Part shown: piece after piece, positions 26,529-35,471 of the stretch | How the letters are laid out: the number at the start of each line of letters is the position of its first letter | Numbering within the stretch: position 1 is the first letter of the stretch | Origin: Candidatus Sulfopaludibacter sp. SbA3 | Lineage (GTDB): Bacteria; Acidobacteriota; Terriglobia; Bryobacterales; Bryobacteraceae | Assembly: GCA_945893365.1 (NCBI GenBank) | Contig: CAMDED010000043.1 | Location: 1 to 50,080, forward strand | Length of the DNA: 50,080 bases | Direction of reading: 5' to 3' | Program-made: the position numbers and the translations under genes | The notes under the pieces: model-generated | The model's database searches: none | The model's input: only the letters and a program-made list of their open reading frames with translations | What the model was told of the DNA's origin: nothing

Positions 26529-26544
26529 TGCCGCCGGCGTACGA

Positions 26545-27726
26545 TCACGTCCGAGCGTGGTTCGCATGCTTCGGAGCATGGTAGCGAACGTTCAATTGCG
26601 GCGTCTCAAGGCGCTCATGATTCCGGATCTTCGACGTCAGACAGCTTTCGAGCGCGCCACTGACTATCAGCGTCCGCTCCACCGGATACGGTGCGACCCC
26701 GGTCTCGAACATCTCCTCGATCTTGCTTACCAGACAAGCCGAATAAGTGACGTTCGGCACGGGCGAGAGGAAGAACTGCGTGGACTGTATGCCCATGCCC
26801 TTGACCTTCGCGGCGAACGTGTAGTCTCTCTGGACGCCGTTCAACATGAGGAGAGTGGTGCGCAGGCCGTCGTTACGCTCGATGAAATAGGCCGCGGGAT
26901 CCTTCGCCAGTTTGCGGACCTCGCCGCTTGCCACCATCTCCTGCGTGCGGCCGTCCGCAACCGTCAGCCCCTGCGGCGTGTCGCTCCGCGAGAGAGCCGC
27001 GGTCAGCAGCTCCTTCGACCAGCGGCCGTCGTCCCCGGCTTTCCAGACTTCGTCTCCTTCGATCAACTGCACGGACTTGACGCCGGATTCGCCGCCCTTG
27101 CGCCGCTCGACCATGCACTGCATGGCTTCAAGCGCGTGATAGTCCATTGGGTCCGAACCGCCGACGCCAACCATGAGGGCGTCCTGAATATCGCAATTCA
27201 GCGGCAATTCGATGTCGGGCAGACGCCAGGTGACGGGAAGGGAAGACCCGGCGAGCATGGGAAACTTCAGCCGCTTGGATGCATCCACCATCCACTTCGC
27301 CTTCTCGAAGCTGTAGGAGAGATGCTTGTCGTTGTAGACGGGGACGGCGCGCCCGTCCTTTTCGAAAACCTCCACGCACTGCCGGAAGAACTCGTGACGC
27401 GGGTAAAGAACCTGGCCCTTCTCGTTCTTCGGGTAATCGCCGTGCTCGCCAATAAGGAGCACGGCGTCGACCGCGAGTTTCGCGCCGCCGCAGCGCAGGG
27501 CTTTGGCGATCGTGGGATAGACCTTGAATCCGAATTCCTTGGCGCGCTCTTCGCTTTGATCGCCCTTCGGCTTTTGATCCACGTAGAGGGACACCACTTT
27601 CATATTCGGCTTATGCCACTGGCCCGCGTGCGGATATCCGATGAGGAAGCGATCCGCCATGTGCTGGGCGTGAGAGAGGTAGCGGTAGATGGTGGTGACG
27701 ACGGCAATACGTTTGGGTTCGGGCAT
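26545..27726 (-). CDS. Cytosolic paralogue of the adjacent Tat-exported protein, function unknown
   Basis: 393 residues from ATG 27726 (MPEPKRIAVVTTIYRY). It is clearly homologous along its length to the upstream neighbour. Shared blocks include SHAQH, DRFL-GY, VGEHG or IGEHG, NDKHLS, AGSSLPVTWR, DYHALE, QCMVERRKGGE and YPVERTL. It lacks a signal peptide, unlike its paralogue. The family is not one I can name; homologues are common as hypothetical proteins in acidobacteria and planctomycetes (recollection, not a search). Two bases separate it from the paralogue, so they are one operon with the fucosidase. A longer open frame continues upstream into the neighbour but is not homologous. Confidence 0.85.
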   Translation of the reverse strand: MPEPKRIAVVTTIYRYLSHAQHMADRFLIGYPHAGQWHKPNMKVVSLYVDQKPKGDQSEERAKEFGFKVYPTIAKALRCGGAKLAVDAVLLIGEHGDYPKNEKGQVLYPRHEFFRQCVEVFEKDGRAVPVYNDKHLSYSFEKAKWMVDASKRLKFPMLAGSSLPVTWRLPDIELPLNCDIQDALMVGVGGSDPMDYHALEAMQCMVERRKGGESGVKSVQLIEGDEVWKAGDDGRWSKELLTAALSRSDTPQGLTVADGRTQEMVASGEVRKLAKDPAAYFIERNDGLRTTLLMLNGVQRDYTFAAKVKGMGIQSTQFFLSPVPNVTYSACLVSKIEEMFETGVAPYPVERTLIVSGALESCLTSKIRNHERLETPQLNVRYHAPKHANHART

Positions 27727-27728
27727 GG

Positions 27729-28994
27729 CTACGTTCTCCAGAAAGTGGACTCTTTGGTTGCCTGATAATGGACGTCGAGGTGCGGCGTCTCGACTCGCGT
27801 CTCTTTGCGGAAGATGCTTTCGACGCCGGCCGCGGTGAGTCCCGTAGTAAGCAGCGTGCGCTCCACCGGATAGGTGGGTTTGCCCGTGAGAAACATCTTC
27901 TCGAAATTGTTCACGAGGGGGCTGAAGAAATTCGCGAGCGTGGTGCGGCCGTCCGGCATGGGCAGGTACATCTGCGTCGAGAACGGATCTTTGCGCCCGT
28001 CGAGGCGGGCGGCGAAATTGAAATCGCGAACCAGTCCGTTCATCAGGAGCATGGTGCACATCAGACCGTCGTTGTGCTCATAGCGGTAGGCGACGGGCCG
28101 CGTGACGATGCGGCGCATGTCCGCGGACGTGGGGAAAGTGTTGTTGAAGCCTTCACGCGAAGGCGTGAGGGTGTGGGAGCGGCAAAGAGCGGATTCCATC
28201 AGGTCGCGCGGCCAGACGCCGTCTTCAAGCGCTTTCCAGAACGCGTCGCCCCTGTAGGCCTGGAGCCACTTCACGCCGGTCTCGCCGCCTTTACGCCGCT
28301 CGACCATGCATTGCAGCGTCTCAAGGGCATGGTAGTCATAGCTGTCGACGCCGCCGTAGGCCACGCACACCGCTTCCTTGATGCGCGAGCCGAGCGGCAT
28401 CTCGAGCGAGGGCGTGCGCCACGTCACGGGTAAACTCGAACCCGCCATGAAGGCGAATTTCATTTCGCGCGAAGTGTCGTACATCTCCTTCGCCCAATCC
28501 CAATTCCAGGAGAGATGCTTGTCGTTGAAGAGGGGCACGGCGCGTCCGCTCGACTTGTAAACCTCGACGATCTTCTTGAAGAATTCGTACCTCGGATACT
28601 GCGTCTGTCCCTTCTCGTTGCGCTGATACTTGCCGTGCTCGCCGACGAGGATGACACCGTCGACCGCCAGCTTACTCCCGCCGAGCGTGAGCGCTTCGGC
28701 GATGGAGGGGTACATTTTCATGGACGGGAACCGCGCCGCGCGATCCTTGCTGAACTCGACTGTTGGAAACTGATCGACGTAGATCGAGACCAGATCCATC
28801 TCCGGTTTGTGATGAGCGCCGTTCCATCCATAGCCTTCGAGGAAGCGGTCCACGATGTGCTGGGCGTGGGAGTACTTGAAATAGGTGGTGCAGATGGCGG
28901 CGAGCTTCGGGCGCGCCGGCGCGGCGTTTGCCAGCCGCAGGGCTCCCGCAACAAGCGGGGCGCCCGCGATCAGTTTTCTACGTGTGATGCTCAT
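27729..28994 (-). CDS. Tat-exported protein of unknown function
   Basis: 421 residues. The N-terminus SITRRKLIAGAPLVAGAL is a twin-arginine signal, so the folded protein is exported. The mature part begins RPKLAAICTTYFKYSHAQH and is homologous to the downstream gene. The opening beta-strand-loop resembles a Rossmann or glycosyl-hydrolase-like fold, but no catalytic motif can be named. Its ATG overlaps the fucosidase stop by four bases (28991-28994), indicating translational coupling. A role together with the fucosidase in glycan use is inferred from the operon. Confidence 0.85.
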   Translation of the reverse strand: MSITRRKLIAGAPLVAGALRLANAAPARPKLAAICTTYFKYSHAQHIVDRFLEGYGWNGAHHKPEMDLVSIYVDQFPTVEFSKDRAARFPSMKMYPSIAEALTLGGSKLAVDGVILVGEHGKYQRNEKGQTQYPRYEFFKKIVEVYKSSGRAVPLFNDKHLSWNWDWAKEMYDTSREMKFAFMAGSSLPVTWRTPSLEMPLGSRIKEAVCVAYGGVDSYDYHALETLQCMVERRKGGETGVKWLQAYRGDAFWKALEDGVWPRDLMESALCRSHTLTPSREGFNNTFPTSADMRRIVTRPVAYRYEHNDGLMCTMLLMNGLVRDFNFAARLDGRKDPFSTQMYLPMPDGRTTLANFFSPLVNNFEKMFLTGKPTYPVERTLLTTGLTAAGVESIFRKETRVETPHLDVHYQATKESTFWRT

Positions 28995-30283
28995 TGAGCT
29001 TTCTCCAGTACGATAACGGTGTCGTTCGGATCGCGTCCCGCCTGCGGAATTCGCAGCACCAGGCCGCCGGTCAGCTTGGACATTTCAACCGCGGCGCCGC
29101 TTGCGAGCATTTTCGCGGACTTCACGTTGGGAAGCTTCGAAAGGGCCAGCAGGTCGCTATGCCAATCGAGAACGTGAACAAAGATTTTACCGCTGTTCTG
29201 CGTGGTGACTCCCCAGGAGTCCGGCTGCGTCGGCCCGCCGCGCGTGCCGTAGAGCGATTCGCCGTTCTTGCTCATCCACCCACCGATGGCGCGCAGGCGC
29301 TCCACGAACTCGGGCTGGATCCGGCCTTCAGGGGTGGGACCGACGTTCAGCAGGAAATTGCTGTTGTGGCCCGCGGCGCGCGCCAGAAAGTGGATCAGGT
29401 CTTTCGCGCTCTTGAACTGCTTATCTTTCGCGTTGTAGCCCCAGGCCTTGTTGATCGTGTCGCAGGATTCGAGCGGCAGTTTTCCGATTTCAGAATCCTT
29501 ATTGAAGCCGGCGGTGTTCTGGCCGGGGAGATCTTTCTCGAACATCTGAAAATCTTCGCCCTCGAAGGGCTTGCGATGGTGATTGTTTCCGACGAGCGTC
29601 GCGGGCTGCAGCGAGTGAATGAGGTTGTAGGTTTTTTCGAGCCGCCAGTTCGCGGACGGCTTGTCCCACCAGCCGTCAAACCAGACGCCGCCGATCTCTC
29701 CGTAGCCGGTGAGCAGCTCCTTCAACTGGGCGTCCATGTAATCGAGGTAGCGGTTGAAGTCGCCGGAGGGCGGACGTCCCGCGGTGAGGCCTGTGCTTCC
29801 GAGGGGGAAATAGTCGGGATGATGCCAGTCGAGGTGCGAATGGTAGAAGAAGAGCTTGATGCCCTGTTTGCGGCACTCCTCGGCGAGCATCTTGAGCGGG
29901 TCCTTCTTGTAAGGCGTTCGGTCGACAATGTTCCACTTGCTTTGCTTCGTGGCCCACATGGCGAAGCCGTCGTGGTGTTTGCTTGTGATGGTGATGTACT
30001 TCATGCCAGCCGCTTTGGCGAGCGACACCCACTCGGCGGCATTGAATTCGGTGGGGTTGAAGCGCGCCGGCAGCTTCTCATACTCGGCAATGGGAATCTT
30101 CCGTTGATTCATGACCCACTCGCCATCGCCAAGCACGCTATAGACGCCCCAGTGTATGAACATGCCGAATTTATTGTCCTGAAACCACTGCCGCATCTTC
30201 AGGTTGGATTCGGAGGGTTTGTAGGTTTGGGCCGCGAGCGGGATCACGGCCAGGAGGAGAGATGCGAGGCGAGGCGGGCGCAT
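28991..30283 (-). CDS. Alpha-L-fucosidase, GH29 family, exported
   Basis: 430 residues. A signal peptide (ASLLLAVIPLAAQ) is followed by the GH29 barrel: FGMFIHWGVYSVLGDGEW, YITITSKHHDGFAMW, FFYHSHLDWHHPDYF and GGVWFDGWWD, whose Asp is the expected nucleophile. Then NFLLNVGPTPEGRI marks the end of the catalytic domain, with a short C-terminal beta domain. It removes fucose from the non-reducing end of glycans in the periplasm or outside. First gene of a three-gene operon with two paralogues of unknown function. Confidence 0.93.
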   Translation of the reverse strand: MRPPRLASLLLAVIPLAAQTYKPSESNLKMRQWFQDNKFGMFIHWGVYSVLGDGEWVMNQRKIPIAEYEKLPARFNPTEFNAAEWVSLAKAAGMKYITITSKHHDGFAMWATKQSKWNIVDRTPYKKDPLKMLAEECRKQGIKLFFYHSHLDWHHPDYFPLGSTGLTAGRPPSGDFNRYLDYMDAQLKELLTGYGEIGGVWFDGWWDKPSANWRLEKTYNLIHSLQPATLVGNNHHRKPFEGEDFQMFEKDLPGQNTAGFNKDSEIGKLPLESCDTINKAWGYNAKDKQFKSAKDLIHFLARAAGHNSNFLLNVGPTPEGRIQPEFVERLRAIGGWMSKNGESLYGTRGGPTQPDSWGVTTQNSGKIFVHVLDWHSDLLALSKLPNVKSAKMLASGAAVEMSKLTGGLVLRIPQAGRDPNDTVIVLEKAQ

Positions 30284-30329
30284 ATGCCGCTACTTTAACA
30301 AAATCCATGCTGTGGCACGCGACACTGCT

Positions 30330-30655
30330 CTACCGGACTTCCACAATCCGGTCCCCGGCGTCCAGGCACGCCTTGATCCGCGGCCACACCTTGCCGATGG
30401 CCTCGAGTAATTCAGGTGTGCGGCAGTTGCCGAGGCGGATCCAGATCAATCGAGCCTCCGAGCCCGGCCTGGCCGCGAGATGGAAGAAGGCCTCGTCTTT
30501 GCTTACCACGATCATCCGGCCGTTGACGGCATAACGACAGATCTCCAAGTCGGAGACTCTGTGCAAGATTGATGTCGAGCACATGGGTGCATGCCGCGCT
30601 CGGAAAGGAATCGCACCAAGGCGACCGGAAGTTGGTTGTCGACCAGAAACCTCAC
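30330..30655 (-). pseudogene. DUF5615 PIN-like toxin, frameshifted
   Basis: A GTG at 30655 overlaps the DUF433 stop (GTGA). The start reads VRFLVDNQLPVALVRFLSERG, the standard DUF5615 opening with the first Asp. The next family motif, HVLDINLAQ, occurs in a second frame (about 30556-30586). The remainder, SDLEICRYAVNGRMIVVSKDEAFF to the stop at 30330, is in a third. Total length 326 is two more than a multiple of three, fitting two single-base insertions. With its antitoxin apparently intact, this is a decayed toxin, or the indels are errors. Confidence 0.75.
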
Positions 30656-30882
30656 TGCGTTTGGAGAACGGCGTGGTCAGCCTGGTGGGCTGCGTACTCG
30701 ATCGCTGCGAGGATGTCCTCATGCTCCAGAAAGCGATAGTCAACCAGGATTTCGTCAATCGAGGCTCCGGCGCCCAAGAGTTCAAGTATGTCCGTGACAC
30801 GAATTCGGAAGTCGCGAATGCACGGGCGCCCACCGCACTTCCCCTCATCTATCGTGATTCGCTTCAGCCGATCCGGTCTCAT
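30652..30882 (-). CDS. DUF433-family antitoxin
   Basis: 76 residues. RITIDEGKCGGRPCIRDFRIRV followed by TDILELLGAGASIDEILVDY is the DUF433 signature, a small helix-turn-helix domain found as VapB-like antitoxin upstream of DUF5615 toxins. Its stop overlaps the toxin start by four bases. It probably represses the operon and binds the toxin; the toxin is frameshifted here. Confidence 0.88.
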   Translation of the reverse strand: MRPDRLKRITIDEGKCGGRPCIRDFRIRVTDILELLGAGASIDEILVDYRFLEHEDILAAIEYAAHQADHAVLQTQ

Positions 30883-30989
30883 AGCTTTCCTAACAGACAG
30901 TCTACCAGCCTTCCATTTATCGGCGCGGGCAGTTTCGAGAGGGGGGGCAGGAGGTGGGGACTCCTGCCCCCACCTTCCAATTGCAGCGG

Positions 30990-32141
30990 TTATTTACGTT
31001 CGCGAGGGGCGGCCGCGGGCTTGACTTCCGTCGTCTTCCATAGCGCCTTCGTGTCGCGAAAGAAGTACGACTGCGCCAGAAACGCCGCGACCATCAGCGT
31101 CACGAACACCCGCGCCAGGGACGACAAGCGCTTCACCGGACCGAATACCGTCATCCACGGGTCCAAAGCCGCCAGTGTGTAAAACACCGCCTGACCCGCG
31201 AGCATCCCCCATGACCACGGCCGCGGCAAAAAGAAGCTCGATGCCGCGATCGCGATCATCGCGTGCGGGAGCAGCAACCGCCCGGCTTTGTGGGAAATGA
31301 AGTGAATCCAGATGCCGTTCCACGGCTCAAGCAGGGCGGGGAACGCGGCGATCACCTGATAGACTCCCGCAAGAGTACGCACCTTCCGGCGAAACTCCGA
31401 GCCAAGCGCGGTGGGATAGTCGTATGCCTTCGCCTCGCCTTCAAAAACGATCCGGTAACCCGCGAGCAGCGCGCAAAGAGGAAGATACATATCGTCATTG
31501 AGCGTCCCCGCCGGCAGCGGCCGCGCGAGCGAACGGCGCATCGCGTAGATGGAGCCCGTTGCGCCCGGCACCGATCCGAGGCGGCTTTGGCGGCTTCGAA
31601 TCCACTTCTCATAACGCCAGTAAAGCCCGATGTCCGCTTCCTCCGCGGTCTCGCCTTTCCTTATTACAAGCTCGCCGCTCGCGACCCCGATGGATGGGTC
31701 GGCGAAACACTCGACCAGACGGCGCAGGGACGACGGTTCAAGCGCTTGCCGAACGTCGGTGAAGAACAGAATCTCACCGTGGGCGCGCTCCATGCCGGCG
31801 TTGAGCGCCAGGGCCTTTCCGCCCTGTTCGGCGCCAACCAGCTCGACGCCCCGCGGCGCCCACTGCCTTACCAGATCGTCCGTCCCGTCGGTGGATCCGT
31901 CGGAAACGACGATGATTTGAAGCAACTCCCGAGGGTAGTCCAGACCGAGGATGGATTCGAGCTTCGCATGAATCCAGCGTTCGCCGTTGTAAACAGGCAC
32001 GATGACGCTGACACTGCGAGGGCGGAACTCCCGCTGGAACGGCCGCTCGAAGAAATGCGTCAACACGGCAAGAAACAACGGATAGCCCGCGAGCACCCAA
32101 AGGATAAAAGCGGCGGCGAGAACGCAGATCAGGACTGGCAC
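30990..32141 (-). CDS. Membrane-bound glycosyltransferase family 2
   Basis: 383 residues from GTG 32141. An N-terminal helix (ICVLAAAFILWVLAGYPLFL) precedes a GT-A domain: VSVIVPVYNGERWI, VVSDGSTDGTD, GGKALALNAG, the DxD-like FFTDVRQ, and the acceptor motif LNDDMYLPL. RRKVRTLAG resembles the QxxRW-like motif of processive synthases. Two or three C-terminal transmembrane helices follow (including AMIAIAASSFF and FVTLMVAAFLA). It transfers sugars to a lipid or polymer at the inner membrane. It overlaps the carotenoid oxygenase by 13 bases and is the last gene of that operon. Confidence 0.85.
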   Translation of the reverse strand: MPVLICVLAAAFILWVLAGYPLFLAVLTHFFERPFQREFRPRSVSVIVPVYNGERWIHAKLESILGLDYPRELLQIIVVSDGSTDGTDDLVRQWAPRGVELVGAEQGGKALALNAGMERAHGEILFFTDVRQALEPSSLRRLVECFADPSIGVASGELVIRKGETAEEADIGLYWRYEKWIRSRQSRLGSVPGATGSIYAMRRSLARPLPAGTLNDDMYLPLCALLAGYRIVFEGEAKAYDYPTALGSEFRRKVRTLAGVYQVIAAFPALLEPWNGIWIHFISHKAGRLLLPHAMIAIAASSFFLPRPWSWGMLAGQAVFYTLAALDPWMTVFGPVKRLSSLARVFVTLMVAAFLAQSYFFRDTKALWKTTEVKPAAAPRERK

Positions 32142-33557
32142 GGCGCGAAACTTGCGTGAAAGCCGGGATGAATCCGGTGCTTCAACGGCAACCGCGCCAC
32201 TGGGCCGGATGCCACGGCCGCGGCATTGAAGATCCAGAATTCCGCATTGCCGGACGAGGTGTCCACGTGTTCCACGATGACGGCGCCGCCATCCGGATCG
32301 GACGGGTTTGGCAGGTGCACGGGCTCGCCTCCAAGGTAGCTGCCCGAGGCCGCCTGGTAGACGTCGCGGACGCCGCCGTTCCGCCACGACCCGTGCGCCA
32401 GTTGATTGAAGAATTTCCTGCCTTCACCCCCGGTTTCGGATATGCCGAGCATCCAAAACTCGTCGTAGTTCTTCGAGACGAGGCTGGTGTCGATGGCTGG
32501 AAAATCCGGAGCCAGCTCGTAGGCCATGACGATGCGTTCCACGAGCGTGCGCGACTTGAGGTCCACGATGTACCGCACGGGACGGCATTTCGCCACGTTG
32601 GGAAACAGGTCGGGAATCGGTTGATACTCGGGATACACGGGCGCATCGAGCTCGAGGATATCGACCGTCAACCGCGACCCTTCCTCAAAGCAGTTGATGA
32701 GGTGCAGACAATAACCCGCGCCGGCCGGCACCCAAAACGCATCATCCTTCGCATGGGCTTTCGATTCGCGGGGGCACACCATGATTCGGCTGCCTCGATC
32801 CGGAAGCCAGTCGAGCGACTCCATCACGGAGACGCGGTAAACGGTTGAAGTCCATGAGTAGCGGGCTCAGGAAGAATACGACGCGGCTAGCGGTGATGCC
32901 GAAGTCGTGATTGGAATGCTGCATCTCGAGCGGATACCGCCGGCGGCGAATCTGATTGCCGCTCGCGTCGAACTCATAGACGTTGAGCATCGGCCGGGTG
33001 GCGGAAAACGAGATGCCGAAATTGATCATGTGGCCGGTCGCCGGATCGAACTTCGCATGGGCGGCAAACGGGCTGACCTCGTTCAGCTTTCCGTTGAAGT
33101 CGTAATCACCCTTCGTTTCGAGCGTTACCGGATCAAGCTCGGTTGGCAGAGATTGCTCGCCGAACGCCAGCAACGTGCCGGCATAGGGATAGACGCTGAC
33201 GTTGTTGGGCGGTTCGAGCATCACGTTGCGGCGCAGGCGGTCTCCCTCAAACGCCGTTCCAAAACCGCGGTAAAGGAAACGCCCGGCATCCTCTTCGTCC
33301 TTCAGTTTCACGGTCTCGACGAACCGGCTGGTGAACTGAACCCCATCGGTTCCGAATCGTAAAGAGAGCACCATGCCGTCGCCGTCGAGCCAGTGCTTGT
33401 AGCGCTGCCCGGCGCGTTCGAACCGCGCAGGGCCGTTCACGTAGTAAGAGCCGCGCAGCCACTCGGGAAGGCGGCCCTCAATGCCGCCGATTTCGTACGA
33501 TGCCTCAACGGCATCGAACAGAAAACAGCGTTCAAGTCCGGGAGCGAGGTCCGTCAC
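32129..33557 (-). pseudogene. Carotenoid oxygenase (RPE65/CCD family), split by a frameshift
   Basis: The first 239 residues (start 33557) include GSYYVNGPARFERAGQRYKHW and LDGDGMVLSL. The frame then shifts near 32826-32850 and continues as VMESLDWLPDRGSRIMV to the stop at 32129. The total of about 470 residues is the usual length. The four iron-binding histidines can be placed: FAAHAKFD, MQHSNHDFG, YCLHLINCFEE and IHPGFHASF. Length 1429 is one more than a multiple of three, so one base has been added. Intact members cleave carotenoid or stilbene double bonds with O2. The start overlaps the stop of the halogenase-like gene (ATGA), showing tight coupling. Whether the lesion is real is undecided. 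Confidence 0.85.
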
Positions 33558-35323
33558 GCGTTTACCTCCTCGCGCGAATCGCCAACGAATGCCTCAAGCG
33601 CGAACGGATTCAGATTCCATCGATACATTTCAGGGCGGTCCGCGAACGCGGCATACTGCTCCCGCATGCGGACGGGATCGAACCGCAAATCGCGAAGCTT
33701 GATGCTCTCGATGAAGGGCGCGTTGAGAAGCACCTTCTTGTCGCTCAGCACCGAGGCGTAGACGTGCGCCGCGATGTAACGGGCGAACTCCCGCAGGCGG
33801 GCGGACTGCCGTTCCATCACTTCCATGGATTCCTCCCGCGTCACTCCCACTTCGTAGAACAGCTTCTCCGAATCGCGCAGCGGCAGCATCTCATAGAAAT
33901 CGTTCAGAAAGGGAGCGCCGGCCATCTTTTCCTTCCCTTTTTTCCAGTGAAAGAAGGCGCTGAGGAAATTTTGAATATTGCGATTGACCGGGCCGAGCAG
34001 GCCGAACTTGCGAAAGAAGAACGGCAGGTATTCGAGGTCCGTAAACAAGTCGTTGAGGAACGGCTGCACGTAGAAAGTGAAGTAAATGGCGAGTTCCCAG
34101 GTGTACTTGAGCGTGAAGGCTTCCTGGTCGCCCAGGCAATCGTAACTGACGGAATAGGAGGGCACGTAGGCCTCGTACATGATGCGCATCATCTGCTCGT
34201 ACATGCGGCACTTTTCTTTGAACTGCGCCGCTCCGGCTGAGAAATTCGCGCCTTCGGGGGACGCGCTGGGATCCGCGACGGCATCCACGATGAGCGTGTT
34301 GTAGATGGAGATGAGGTCCGTGCCGGGGCTGTACAGCGGATCGGAAAAGCGGCCGGCCTCGCCGGTCATCGCCCATCGCGACGGGCTGATCGTCTGGCGG
34401 GCGTCGTAGGAATAGTCGAAGAACCGCCCTTCATCGAGGACTTTCCGGTTCGGCAGATCGCGCTGAAAGATCGGCCACTGCCTGCAAACGTAATCGAGCA
34501 TCTTACGCGCGCTCGAAACCTTTTCCCCGTCGAGCACCGCCCGGTCGTATACCAAACCGAGACTCGTCTTTCCATGCAGCGGAATAATCCAGAACCACAT
34601 TCCTTCGGCGCAGAAGTGGTTCGTCGCCAGGAAGTAGGGCATGTTGCCCTGCTTGTTGCGATGCGGGTCGATCCGGACGTCGCGCCGCGAACGGCCGGTC
34701 AGCTTCTCGATGTTGACCAGACCCTCGACCCAGCACCAGGTTGAGCCGTGCCTGATCGCATTTTCGTGCAGCAGACCGAGTTTCTTCTTCAGGAAATGGC
34801 CGCGCCCGGAGGCGTCCACAACCCACGCGGCCGTGGTCTGAGCCCCGGCAAAGCGGACGGTATGAGCGCCGCTTTCCGAGAGCTCGACATCGAGCTGTGC
34901 GACGCCGCCTTCGAAACGGAATCGCGGGTCCGCCGAAAGCACTCCTAACAAATGAGCCTCAAATACGTTGCGGTCCAACTGGAAAGTCGGGATATTCGAG
35001 CCAAGGCGGATGAAGGATTTGCTGTAGTCTTCCAAAGCCAGGTTGTCGCGGCCTTCGGTCTTCCACTGAAAACGGAGGTTGTACTTCAGAAAATGCTCCG
35101 TAAGAAGGTGCTCCTCAAGATCCAGCACTTTCGTGAGGTAGTACCCGCTAAGTTGAACCAACGATTCGCCAACCTTCTGCGAAGGGCCGGGAAGCTCCTG
35201 ACGTTTATCCAGCAGAAGGACGCGCTTACCGGTACTGAGAAGAAGATGGCGGGCGAGAGTAAGGCCGGCTAGCCCGCCCCCGATTATGACGACGTCGTAG
35301 TGCTCGTGAAGGGAGCGGGTCAT
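33554..35323 (-). CDS. FAD-dependent oxygenase of the flavin-dependent halogenase family
   Basis: 589 residues. FAD site VVIIGGGLAGLTLARH near residue 12, KVGESLVQ near 50, and VVDASGRGHFL near 168. WFWIIP (243-248) fits the W-x-W-x-I-P signature of flavin-dependent halogenases, and FSDPLYSPG (326-334) fits the F-x2-P-x2-S-x-G motif of the same group. The C-terminal 250 residues are longer than in tryptophan halogenases and rich in aromatics. FADH2 supply would have to come from a separate reductase. It could halogenate or simply oxygenate an aromatic or polyene substrate. First gene of a three-gene overlapping operon with carotenoid oxygenase and glycosyltransferase, which hints at tailoring of a pigment-like compound. 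Confidence 0.85.
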   Translation of the reverse strand: MTRSLHEHYDVVIIGGGLAGLTLARHLLLSTGKRVLLLDKRQELPGPSQKVGESLVQLSGYYLTKVLDLEEHLLTEHFLKYNLRFQWKTEGRDNLALEDYSKSFIRLGSNIPTFQLDRNVFEAHLLGVLSADPRFRFEGGVAQLDVELSESGAHTVRFAGAQTTAAWVVDASGRGHFLKKKLGLLHENAIRHGSTWCWVEGLVNIEKLTGRSRRDVRIDPHRNKQGNMPYFLATNHFCAEGMWFWIIPLHGKTSLGLVYDRAVLDGEKVSSARKMLDYVCRQWPIFQRDLPNRKVLDEGRFFDYSYDARQTISPSRWAMTGEAGRFSDPLYSPGTDLISIYNTLIVDAVADPSASPEGANFSAGAAQFKEKCRMYEQMMRIMYEAYVPSYSVSYDCLGDQEAFTLKYTWELAIYFTFYVQPFLNDLFTDLEYLPFFFRKFGLLGPVNRNIQNFLSAFFHWKKGKEKMAGAPFLNDFYEMLPLRDSEKLFYEVGVTREESMEVMERQSARLREFARYIAAHVYASVLSDKKVLLNAPFIESIKLRDLRFDPVRMREQYAAFADRPEMYRWNLNPFALEAFVGDSREEVNA

Positions 35324-35471
35324 GGGTGAATTCTAGCACGCGTCCTATTAGTACTATTTTCTCAATTGTACGCACCTAGTACCAGACGGCATGGCGCTCC
35401 GAAATTCTATCTCAAGACGGGCTGACGCGGGTCGATAAGGTAACTTGACGCGTTATTGTCCCGGAGGCACC

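Noticed and set aside
27727-28059. N-terminal extension of the cytosolic paralogue (to 504 residues)
   Set aside because: The extra residues overlap the neighbour in another frame and are not shared with the paralogue.
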